DNA from: UBA1181 sp963619325
GTDB lineage: Bacteria > Bacteroidota > Bacteroidia > Bacteroidales > Paludibacteraceae
NCBI GenBank assembly: GCA_963619325.1
Contig: CAVEVQ010000001.1
Span: 102,595 to 166,594 of the forward strand
Length of the DNA: 64,000 bases
Reading direction: 5' to 3'
Shown: positions 37,301 through 46,917 of the stretch, in pieces
Layout: each line of letters opens with the position of its first letter
Numbering within the stretch: the stretch's first letter is position 1
Program-made: the position numbers and the translations under genes
Notes under the pieces: generated by a model
Told to the model about the DNA's origin: nothing
What the model saw: only the letters and a program-made list of their open reading frames with translations
Databases searched by the model: none

Positions 37301-40300
37301 TCGCTGATTCTGACAGGAATCGTAGTTGTCTTACTTTCACACGAAAGATTTTCTGAAACATTGATTACCTGACTCACACAATAGGTCTCCAATTGGTCAT
37401 CCCCCTCTGCCACAGAAGGATTCAAAGTCGGAGCAGGACAAGCATCTAACTTTGTTGTACAATCACTCTGATACCACTGCAAAGTCGCTCCCGTTGTGAT
37501 TTCTGTCACCGCATCTTCGTTCTGCTCCGTCAAACACTTGTCAAATGTACCCGCCGAATTGGCAGACGCCTTTAAGTAGAGAACCTCCTGTGTTACAACT
37601 GGGGCAACGTATGTTACCGTTACATCCGTAGATATAGGATCTCCTACACAAGTTTCCCCTGTCGAGATTATTTCATAAATCTGATGAACACGATAATTAT
37701 AGGTTGTAGTTGCAGAAACATCAATGATTGGCGTTACAGGAGCAGCAACTTCACTGTATGCACCACCATCAGTTGACATTTCCCAAATCAATGCACTTGC
37801 ATAGTAACTATTCTCCTCGTCGCGAACATAGTTGGCTTTCAGTGCTGATGCTGCATTCTTCGAACTACAATATGCTAAAACATTGTTTGCATCAAGTTCT
37901 GGCTCTTTAACACCATATACAGTTACGTTGACTGGCACATGCGAACTCTCCGCTCCATCTGTTGACCTTTGTGATACATAGTAGGTTGTCTTACCTACCG
38001 CTGTAACATCAGGCGTTGGAGCTGCCGTCAACTCTGTCGTATTGTCGGTGTCATACCATACAAGCGAAAACTTGCCTGTTGCGTTAGGATCGTTGACCGT
38101 TGCCGACAACGGCAACACGTTTACAGAGTTCAAACAGTAGTAAACTGGCGTTACAGGGGTTGGAGTCGGAGTCAAGTAGACAACTACCGTAATCTCTTCC
38201 AATTCACTCGTACATCCGTCTGCGTTCGTGCGACTTACATAATAGGTATAAGTCTGGTCTTCTGTTACCGCATCTGATGGATATGGAGGAACAGGAACTC
38301 CCGTCAACGGATTCTTATCTGCATCATACCAATTTAATGTATAACCTTCCTCCACATCTACTACTCTGCTATCTTTCGTAAGAATGTCTTCAAATGCGCC
38401 TGCTACGGCATCCGATTTCAAGTAGGATACGAAGAATGTACCTGTTGGCTTGCTTGCCGTCGCTTTTACATAGATATCATCATATTTGTAGGTGTTGTCG
38501 CAATAGCCGGCGGCAGAGGCAACAACTTCCAATTCACCAAGACTGCCTGTTCCATCTGCCTCGTTGAACTCCGTGCTGGCAACAGTCGTCCCTGCCAAAG
38601 TCCACACCAATGTTGCAGAAGCTGGCGTTATTCCACTTGTAGTTACAGTTGTTTTACCACAAATCATCGTAGAATCTAACGTCAAACGGACAGAATCCTT
38701 CACGACAAACGGACGCTCATAAACTTGACTCACACATCCGTTGTCGTTGGTTACCGTATACCATACGGTGTAGGATCCTGGTTCCAAATCCGACAATACA
38801 GAAGACGACTCTTCCGACGCATCCGCTTTCGACCACCATTTTACGGTATAGCCCAAAGCAGACTCTGGATAGGTTACTGTCGCATCGTGTACACAAAAAT
38901 CATCAATAGTTGCCAGTTCTTCTTCAGGAGTCTCCCATACTGTTACAATGAGGGTGGCTACCTCGCTCTCGCAACCCGTTTCAGGATCTGTGATGGTGTA
39001 GTAGAACTCGTATGATGCGGCTTGATATCTTAATGTCGTCAAGTCTGGTTCCGTAGACGCTTTTGTCTTTTCAGCATCAGAATACCATTTAACAGTGTAG
39101 CCATCAAAATCTGATCCTGATAGAGCCTCAGTCAACGCTGTCTTTTTAGAAGCAGGCGCAGACTCACAGAATTTTATTTCATCAATTGCTGGAGCAATTG
39201 GCAATTCGTTATAAATAATGTTAATAGAATCGTAAACGAAACAAGTTGCCGAAGTTGGATTCGCATTATCACGCACCATTGCGTAGTATTTTACGGTTGT
39301 GCTTTCCAAAGCAGCATCCCATGCGATGTCTGGCGTCAAGATAGAACTTGTCGCTTTCTCATCCGTTTGCAACGCTGTACCCGTAAGACTACCCTTATAC
39401 CAGAGAATGTCAAACTTAGCCGAAGCATCCGCCTCCTTTTTCACATTCTTCACGGTCAATGAAACTGCAGGAGACTCTTTACACAACTTGATGAACTTTA
39501 CGTTGTCTTCGTCTATTTGTATATCCGTTCCATTGTTCTCCTCTATTGTGATCTTGTTGCCGTCTGGCATACTACAAGGAGGACAGCCATAACGTGCAGA
39601 AAGCATGATACGTCCACAGTCGTAGTCGGTCAACTTTCCAAATTTGATGTTAGTGATGCAAGACTCGTCTCCACCATTACCTTCTCCCAACTCCAATGAG
39701 TTTGCCAACGAACCGATGGCGTAGATACCGAACTCTTCAGTATCTTGAACCCCGGTTACATAGAGAGAGGAATTAGTCTTTCTTTCTGGTGTTTTATACT
39801 TATATACATTAATATTAGAAGAACCTATAACGACTCCCAAAACGTATCTCACACCTCTTGCCGAATTACCCTCTATTTTACATCCTACTTTAACGGTACA
39901 TTTTGTTGCAGTAGCATCAATATTGAAGGTTTGCTCTTCTCCAGTAAAATAGGGTGCTCCGATCACATACTCACCATTGGTATTCTTGGCCGCCATGAAA
40001 ATCACAGGCTGCAAAGTTACTGTTCCTTCTCCATAATAGGTCGCACAATAAACATCGTATGATTTCAATTCTGATGTTGCATACATATCCAAGATGATGG
40101 TCTCTTTCTGATAACTACTACTTTTCATATCAGAAACCGCTACATCTTTGAACAAATAAGTGTCAAACGAAGTCATATCCTCCAACCAAACGGTGTAGGT
40201 GGTATCTTTCGACTCCAATGCAGAATTGTCGTGAATCTCGCTGGCAGCGATCTGATCGCCCGTTACACAGAACTCAATCTTGCCACCCGCACCCTTTGCC

Positions 40301-42150
40301 GTAATCACGATGTTCTTGCCATCGTAGGTCAAAGTATCTGTTGAAGTCTCAGTGGCAAAAGCCGCAAATTTTGCGATTTGTGTCGACTTGTAGAATTTAT
40401 CATTGACTTTTGCCTCGTAGCAGATAACATCCGTGCCAGCAGTTTCCAATTTTCCAGCCACACAGTTCATATCGGTGATGATGGTGTCAATTGGCATATC
40501 CATATCCTTAACGACACACTCTGTCTCGGCAGGCTCACATGAGTTACATGGAATATTTCCACCGATATACTCAACAATCACCTTATACGTTCCCGGCTCG
40601 GTAATATTAATAGTCGCCTTGTTATAAGGGTCAGAATTCCTATCATTTATATCAGAGTCTTTCGTAGTTGTATTGAGCAGTTTGCCATCTAAATACCAAG
40701 AAACATAGTAACTTCCTTCCTTACCTTTTGGAATCACAAAACCACAATCTAACTCAATCTCCTCGCCCGGACATTTCGTCCGATTAATCATAAAGACCGT
40801 CGGACAAGCATCCTGAATATCACACGGAATAGTTTCCAATTTCGTAAGACAACTATATTTTGTAACAGTCTTATCACCCGATCCAGTTTGACCTCTATTA
40901 TTCAATCCCCAAGCATAATACTCATCCTTATCGTTCACCATAAAGTCGAAATTATCACCTCGAGAGATGCTGACTGCATCCGTGACCAAATCACCTGGTT
41001 GATTATCCGCATCACAATACTTTGCAAGAATCGGTTTTACACCTTGCCCTCCACTTTTATATTTTACTTTTGTAAGTGTATCCGTAGGTACGACACCACC
41101 ATTATTATCATTACATCCCCAATAAACCAAATATCCTTCCTTCGTGATGGCAGCTCCATGGCCACGACCTCCGATAACCTCTTTCACATCCGTCAAATAC
41201 TCCTCACCAGAAATCTCTTCACCATACTGTCCCGAACAAACTTTCATGGCTAAATAGTGCGTCACGCCTTCCTTAGCATTTCCAGTAGAACCTCCCCAGC
41301 CACCATTACCCCATGACCACACATATCCATCACCTGTAACTGCGAATCCTGCCACATCCGCAGCGGCAGACATACGAATGTCTGTTAATGGTTGGTTCGT
41401 CTCTGCATCCAAAACTGGCACCGCATACGTTACCGTTGATTCACCACCACCATTCCAAGGGCCCACACCATAAAGCGAGCCATCCGCAGTTCTAATCAAA
41501 CAGTTATCATCACCACCAGAGATATGTGTCACATTCGTCAATTCATTACCAGCCTCATCCTTTATGTATACGGGATATCCAGCCTGCGCTTGTGTCGAAG
41601 CCGTCCAATCACCTCTACCCCAACCAACAACACGACCATCTTCCATTATTGCGAAACCTGAGTTAGTGGATGCGGCAATATAAGTTACACCACCCAAATA
41701 GTCTCCTCCAACATTTCCATCTAAATCGTAACCTGGAGTCTCACCCTTCACCACTGGTATAGGGTATTTAACCACATTTCCCTCAGTCGGACTACAAACT
41801 TTTGATTGGTTATCACCCCACGCATAAACAATTTTCTTGCACGACAAAGCCAAATTGAATGCACCAGAACCTGCAGTTACCATATTAAAGGTTAGCTGGT
41901 CTGTTTTCACACGACTTGGCTTGTAAACATAATCTTGAGTTGCATTTGCCCCAGTCTCAGCATCATCAGGGTCAATACCCAAAAGTCCACTTAGTTGACC
42001 CGAGTTATTCACACCCCAAGAATACAAATAACCCTGAGCACAGATGATAACGCCATGATCATTACCTCCTGTGATGGTTTTACTCTGGCCGCAAACCTCC
42101 GCCACCACTCCCAGCAGCAGAAGCAACGATGTATATAAATATCTTTTCAT
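34345..42150 (-). CDS. Giant RCC1-repeat / Ig-like surface protein with T9SS type B sorting domain
   Basis: The product is about 2600 residues. It has a signal peptide (MKRYLYTSLLLLLGVVAEVCGQ); an ATG seven codons upstream (42171) is also possible. Residues about 30-430 hold seven RCC1-type blades (YLYSWGVNNSGQ, IVYAWGDNQ, VVGWGRGDW, SLYGVGPWNGG, YVWSWGNGGWG, YLVYWGCNDNNGG, YYAWGLNNRGQTG), the number needed for a closed propeller. The middle, about residues 900-2500, is a long series of Ig-like/PKD-like repeats of about 100 residues with recurring YYC and W-Y-D/S motifs. The end (VPDHFTPNGDGVDDKWVIPS, then GHFTLIRR) is the type B or CHU_C gliding-motility sorting domain. A surface location is well supported; its role is unknown. 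Confidence 0.88.
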   Translation of the reverse strand: MKRYLYTSLLLLLGVVAEVCGQSKTITGGNDHGVIICAQGYLYSWGVNNSGQLSGLLGIDPDDAETGANATQDYVYKPSRVKTDQLTFNMVTAGSGAFNLALSCKKIVYAWGDNQSKVCSPTEGNVVKYPIPVVKGETPGYDLDGNVGGDYLGGVTYIAASTNSGFAIMEDGRVVGWGRGDWTASTQAQAGYPVYIKDEAGNELTNVTHISGGDDNCLIRTADGSLYGVGPWNGGGESTVTYAVPVLDAETNQPLTDIRMSAAADVAGFAVTGDGYVWSWGNGGWGGSTGNAKEGVTHYLAMKVCSGQYGEEISGEEYLTDVKEVIGGRGHGAAITKEGYLVYWGCNDNNGGVVPTDTLTKVKYKSGGQGVKPILAKYCDADNQPGDLVTDAVSISRGDNFDFMVNDKDEYYAWGLNNRGQTGSGDKTVTKYSCLTKLETIPCDIQDACPTVFMINRTKCPGEEIELDCGFVIPKGKEGSYYVSWYLDGKLLNTTTKDSDINDRNSDPYNKATINITEPGTYKVIVEYIGGNIPCNSCEPAETECVVKDMDMPIDTIITDMNCVAGKLETAGTDVICYEAKVNDKFYKSTQIAKFAAFATETSTDTLTYDGKNIVITAKGAGGKIEFCVTGDQIAASEIHDNSALESKDTTYTVWLEDMTSFDTYLFKDVAVSDMKSSSYQKETIILDMYATSELKSYDVYCATYYGEGTVTLQPVIFMAAKNTNGEYVIGAPYFTGEEQTFNIDATATKCTVKVGCKIEGNSARGVRYVLGVVIGSSNINVYKYKTPERKTNSSLYVTGVQDTEEFGIYAIGSLANSLELGEGNGGDESCITNIKFGKLTDYDCGRIMLSARYGCPPCSMPDGNKITIEENNGTDIQIDEDNVKFIKLCKESPAVSLTVKNVKKEADASAKFDILWYKGSLTGTALQTDEKATSSILTPDIAWDAALESTTVKYYAMVRDNANPTSATCFVYDSINIIYNELPIAPAIDEIKFCESAPASKKTALTEALSGSDFDGYTVKWYSDAEKTKASTEPDLTTLRYQAASYEFYYTITDPETGCESEVATLIVTVWETPEEELATIDDFCVHDATVTYPESALGYTVKWWSKADASEESSSVLSDLEPGSYTVWYTVTNDNGCVSQVYERPFVVKDSVRLTLDSTMICGKTTVTTSGITPASATLVWTLAGTTVASTEFNEADGTGSLGELEVVASAAGYCDNTYKYDDIYVKATASKPTGTFFVSYLKSDAVAGAFEDILTKDSRVVDVEEGYTLNWYDADKNPLTGVPVPPYPSDAVTEDQTYTYYVSRTNADGCTSELEEITVVVYLTPTPTPVTPVYYCLNSVNVLPLSATVNDPNATGKFSLVWYDTDNTTELTAAPTPDVTAVGKTTYYVSQRSTDGAESSHVPVNVTVYGVKEPELDANNVLAYCSSKNAASALKANYVRDEENSYYASALIWEMSTDGGAYSEVAAPVTPIIDVSATTTYNYRVHQIYEIISTGETCVGDPISTDVTVTYVAPVVTQEVLYLKASANSAGTFDKCLTEQNEDAVTEITTGATLQWYQSDCTTKLDACPAPTLNPSVAEGDDQLETYCVSQVINVSENLSCESKTTTIPVRISDALPPVVYSYYYCEGQTMSDLTADVNPQAGKTKDNYEIYWYGTTKPSNTSTATPESKGTTYAMGSAIATIVGGVTTDYKYYVAQHDLTTGAVSAAQEVLVRVQPKPIVTATQPDPVCEQDVDLSEFKTVKNVQETFEYTYYNASEVDMRTSLVSTTGTYYVDAKYNLTVPNSASAIVSDLVCQGEKVEIDVVVNDLTTPVISGTPTTCPGTSVELEVSATSTDPGTALITYQWGGDAASVADGSTTSNILKTQKLSQKTGTTYSFTVVARAGACTKEVTAAEAHVVTVGDGIVTGNMTFAEEDNEEAPGGFENNDTEHDIYSCGNPITISVRYEGDEDYVWYKNGTKIASGVSSITTESYSTYADDVYTIEWTNECKATTDLKVHVVPISATPLSTEAIEICEGVPFTSEFSYTLKPGETPTIDWYRDGRTVSGQVGSKMEIQNTKKSDSGVYSFTIKNRGCQAEGTTNTLTVKPYIQASIQSEPFIVDRHATGTMPISYTVPTSYAVKSQKWIENGEVVYDGNPYVLNDVVADHNYTIELSDPDYCDAKLSAVVYVDAELTLKTTLKDTMCLGTTEVFVIDTTGTGAFRRPNGNPQLNVTVKVGDGAEVNLNDKITKRGDMLNIAVSPTDNATYTVRFSYNGKEESSEEKVIVIPGISVTTPDMPNVCSGDETTLTVTGIQPEGTTVSWADDSTIVEGKNSETLRVRPVYSGTGADHQSKYNYTVIAYNSICDNKREYIVPVLVDEPLLGTITGDPEICQGKEAVIDASSYLATDYKWYPDSTGVMINARETVSPASSTDYIVEMSRGLCSARDTFTVTVFTNPVITSIDSIGLRDRQIILEPGYGTAPYTYAVDARVADDQDVKKNLAFAKHVVYVYDSKGCMTSMNFLLEAPAISVPDHFTPNGDGVDDKWVIPSIADVYPNAVVTIYDRYGKVLKQYLGADSDGWDGTYQGNNLPSTDYWYQITIEEIDKEYVGHFTLIRR

Positions 42151-42262
42151 ATTCACACTACATTTACCCAATTACTATAACTATACCTATATCTAAAATA
42201 CTTTATTTCAAATCTTCGCTCTCATCAGCACCTCCCGAAGAAGTACACGCATAGAAAACAAG

Positions 42263-42294
42263 CAAATATAAATCGGATATGGGGGAAAAACAAA
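42263..42294 (-). promoter_or_regulatory. Promoter of the giant RCC1 surface protein
   Basis: On the minus strand TTTG (42294-42291) precedes TATATTTG (42270-42263) by 20 nt, an exact Bacteroidetes promoter match. Transcription would start near 42256, leaving a leader of about 85-105 nt. Confidence 0.75.
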
Positions 42295-42481
42295 AAAATG
42301 TTAAAGCGATTTTTTGAGAAAATGAGAAGATTTTGCGATAGAGAGCGAGAAAGAGTATATTCGCAGAACTCGTGATGGGTAATTAAATTATAAACTTAAA
42401 TAAATCTTGCCAGTTCGGATAGGAAATTCAACCATTACGAGAAAAACGGATTGGAGTTTCTCTATTATAAGCGATAATAAA

Positions 42482-42512
42482 AACGGCGAAACTCCAAAGG
42501 AATCTCGCCGTT
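42482..42512 (-). terminator. Intrinsic terminator after the DUF1015 gene
   Basis: AACGGCGA (42482-42489) pairs with TCGCCGTT (42505-42512), with further pairing of ACTCC/GGAaT inside. On the minus strand the stem runs into TTTTTATTATC. It lies 20 bp after the stop at 42532. Confidence 0.85.
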
Positions 42513-42531
42513 AAATATCAATATTTCAGGA

Positions 42532-43779
42532 TTATGAAAGTTTATGAATAATCAAGCCTGAACGAAGTTTCGGCTCAAACCATGTTGCCTTGGGTGGCAT
42601 AATGTTACCACTGTCTGCAATATCCATAATCTGCTTCATAGAAACAGGATAAAGAGCCAACGCCACACGCATTTCACCATTGTCTACACGACGTTTCAAC
42701 TCCTTCAATCCTCTCAATCCTCCTACGAAGTCAATTCTCTTATCTGATCGCAAATCCTTGATTCCTAAGATATCATCCAAAATCAAACGACTTGAAATAT
42801 CCACATCCAAAACTCCGATTGGATCTTGATCATTGAATGTTCCCTTCTTGGCTTTCAAACTATACCAGTTGTTATCCAAATAGAGAGAAAACTCATGCAA
42901 CTCCTGCGGTTTATACTCTGCTTCACCCTTTTTCTCTACATCAAAATTCTTTGAAAGCGCTTTCAAAAACTCCTCGCTGCTCATACCATTCAAATCCTTT
43001 ACCACACGATTGTAGTCTAAGATTGTCAATTGGCTTGCAGGGAAAGCAACCGCCATAAAGTAGTTGTACTCCTCGTCTCCCTTATGATTTGGGTTTTGTT
43101 TGCGCTTCTCATCTCCTACCAAAGCAGCCGCAGCCGAACGATGGTGACCATCAGCAATATACAAAGCCTTCATTTTACCGAATTGCTCCGTTACTGTTGC
43201 AATATCTGTATCATCATCAATCAGCCAGAACTTATGTCCGAAACCGTCGATTGGCGCAATGAAATCATATTCTGGAGTCTTTGCAGTATATCTCCTCACC
43301 AAAGCATCCAAAACATCGTTATCTGGATATGCAAAGAATACAGGCTCGATATTGGCATTGTTCACACGAACATGCTTCATACGATCTTCCTCTTTATCTC
43401 TTCGCGTCAACTCATGCTTTTTTATCACTCCAGTCATATAATCGTTGACATACGCACCTATCACCAACCCATACTGAGTTTTTCCATTCATCGTCTGGGC
43501 ATAGATGTAATACATCTCCTTATCATCCTGGACAAGCCAACCCTTGTCCTGAAATTTTCTAAAGTTCTCAGCCGCCTTCTCATAAACACGAGAATCATAC
43601 TCGCTCGTTCCTTCTGGGAAGTCTATTTCCGGCTTGATTATGTGGTATAGAGACATCTCATTGTCTCCTGCCTCCTCACGAGCCTCCTCAGAGTTCAACA
43701 CATCATACGGACGACTTTCTATCTTCTCTACCAAATCCTTTGGAGGACGAATACCTTTAAACGGTTTAACAATTGCCAT
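42532..43779 (-). CDS. DUF1015 family protein
   Basis: This 415-residue protein matches the DUF1015 family by its opening FKGIRPPKDLVEKIESRPYD, the segment KHELTRRDKEEDRMKHVRV and the strongly conserved LYIADGHHRSAAA. The family is widespread in bacteria and has no settled biochemical function. It is often noted beside serine or one-carbon metabolism genes, but here it follows gyrB by 64 bp. The His pair in ADGHHR looks like a candidate catalytic or metal site (inference). Confidence 0.9.
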   Translation of the reverse strand: MAIVKPFKGIRPPKDLVEKIESRPYDVLNSEEAREEAGDNEMSLYHIIKPEIDFPEGTSEYDSRVYEKAAENFRKFQDKGWLVQDDKEMYYIYAQTMNGKTQYGLVIGAYVNDYMTGVIKKHELTRRDKEEDRMKHVRVNNANIEPVFFAYPDNDVLDALVRRYTAKTPEYDFIAPIDGFGHKFWLIDDDTDIATVTEQFGKMKALYIADGHHRSAAAALVGDEKRKQNPNHKGDEEYNYFMAVAFPASQLTILDYNRVVKDLNGMSSEEFLKALSKNFDVEKKGEAEYKPQELHEFSLYLDNNWYSLKAKKGTFNDQDPIGVLDVDISSRLILDDILGIKDLRSDKRIDFVGGLRGLKELKRRVDNGEMRVALALYPVSMKQIMDIADSGNIMPPKATWFEPKLRSGLIIHKLS

Positions 43780-43843
43780 ATCTTTGCAATTTATATTTAT
43801 TTCTGTATTAGTATTTTAGTGATTAATCTTTCTCCCAGCACGA

Positions 43844-45784
<1,941 letters not shown>

Positions 45785-45817
45785 GATTTTTTATTTGTTC
45801 TTTTTTCACTTTAGTAG

Positions 45818-45825
45818 CAAATATA
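45818..45825 (-). promoter_or_regulatory. Candidate -7 element upstream of gyrB
   Basis: On the minus strand TATATTTG (45825-45818) fits TAnnTTTG and lies 34 bp before the gyrB ATG. The nearest TTTG upstream is 26 nt away, longer than usual, and lies within the argF' terminator hairpin, so the call is weak. Confidence 0.35.
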
Positions 45826-45828
45826 TAA

Positions 45829-45867
45829 AAAAAGTCGCATCTGACTGACATCAAAAAGCGACTTTTT
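45829..45867 (-). terminator. Intrinsic terminator after argF'
   Basis: AAAAAGTCGC (45829-45838) and GCGACTTTTT (45858-45867) form a perfect 10-bp stem with a 19-nt loop. On the minus strand TTTATATATT follows. It separates argF' from gyrB. Confidence 0.82.
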
Positions 45868-45926
45868 GCAGTATAACCATGACTGTCCCACGCTATACTA
45901 TCTCATAGGAACAGTGTTCTTTTTTT

Positions 45927-46880
45927 CTATAAAGACTCCAAGATTCTCTTAATTACAGTTTCAGCCGAAATCTCTCGGTTAGCGGCTTCTGGAATAACCA
46001 AAGATTGTGGACTCTCAATAACATCATCGGTAACAATCATATTTCGTCTTACAGGCAAACAGTGCATAAAATAAGCATTATTAGTCAACGCCATCTTCTC
46101 TGCGCTTACCGTCCAACTCATATCCTTGCTTAAGATTTTTCCGTAATTAGGGTCTTTGTAGGCAGACCAGTTTTTTGCATAGACAAAATCAGCTCCTTTT
46201 AAAGCTTCATCCTGATTATATACCACCTTTGCTCCTCGAACAAATTTTTCATCCAATTCATAGCCCTCAGGATGCGTGATAACAAAATCCACATCCGCCT
46301 CATTCATAAAATCTGCGAATGAGTTCGGTACTGCCTGTGGTAAAGCCTTTGGATGAGGTGCCCAAGTCATAACGACCTTCGGACGAGCCACCTTCTTATG
46401 CTCCTCGATAGTGATCAAGTCGGCAAATGCCTGCAACGGGTGTGCAGTGGCAGATTCCATACTGAAAACAGGTTTTCCTGAATATTGGATAAACTCATTG
46501 AGGATAGTCTCCTCGTAATCAAATTTCTTACTTTCAAAACGAGCAAAAGAACGAACTCCAATGACATCACAGAATTGGGCCATCACTGGGATTGCCTCCA
46601 AAAGGTGTTCTGATTTATCACCGTCCATAATGACACCTCGTTCTGTCTCCAACTTCCATGCTCCTTGATTGACATCTAAAACGATGGTATTCATACCCAA
46701 ATTCATTCCCGCTTTTTGAGTACTCAAACGAGTACGCAAACTGTTGTTGAAGAATACGCATAACAAAGTTTTATTCTCACCTAATTTTTTGTATGCGTAA
46801 CGATCTTTCTTAACCTCTAAAGCGTCTTGCACCGCCTTTTTCAAATCTCCAAGGTCAGATGCCATCAATAATTTTCTCAT
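45927..46880 (-). CDS. argF': N-acyl-ornithine carbamoyltransferase (ArgF' type)
   Basis: The 317-residue protein has the carbamoyl-phosphate motif FFNNSLRTRLSTQKAG, the HPLQAFADLITIEE segment and HCLPVRRN. It also contains the long TERGVIMDGDKSEHLLE loop that marks the Bacteroidetes enzymes using N-succinyl- or N-acetyl-ornithine instead of ornithine. It makes the N-acyl-citrulline of arginine synthesis. From memory of the family, residue 90 is Pro in the B. fragilis succinyl enzyme and Glu at the matching place in the Xanthomonas acetyl enzyme. Here it is Ser, so the substrate cannot be assigned. It follows the CotH gene by 37 bp. Confidence 0.92.
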   Translation of the reverse strand: MRKLLMASDLGDLKKAVQDALEVKKDRYAYKKLGENKTLLCVFFNNSLRTRLSTQKAGMNLGMNTIVLDVNQGAWKLETERGVIMDGDKSEHLLEAIPVMAQFCDVIGVRSFARFESKKFDYEETILNEFIQYSGKPVFSMESATAHPLQAFADLITIEEHKKVARPKVVMTWAPHPKALPQAVPNSFADFMNEADVDFVITHPEGYELDEKFVRGAKVVYNQDEALKGADFVYAKNWSAYKDPNYGKILSKDMSWTVSAEKMALTNNAYFMHCLPVRRNMIVTDDVIESPQSLVIPEAANREISAETVIKRILESL

Positions 46881-46917
46881 ATCGTTTTTTTTATTTTTTC
46901 TTCTACCTCAGTTTTTC

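Larger units (their letters stand above)
42172..42531. other. Intergenic region with promoter and terminator
   Basis: No gene is credible in these 360 bp. The left side holds the promoter of the giant RCC1 protein (42263-42294), and the right side holds the terminator of the DUF1015 gene (42482-42512). A 10-bp inverted repeat, TTGGAGTTTC at 42451-42460 and GAAACTCCAA at 42488-42497, overlaps the terminator arm. Confidence 0.75.

Noticed and set aside
42451..42497. A riboswitch or antiterminator formed by TTGGAGTTTC/GAAACTCCAA
   Set aside because: On the minus strand the second arm lies downstream of the terminator, so it cannot control that terminator; chance or remnant pairing is likelier.
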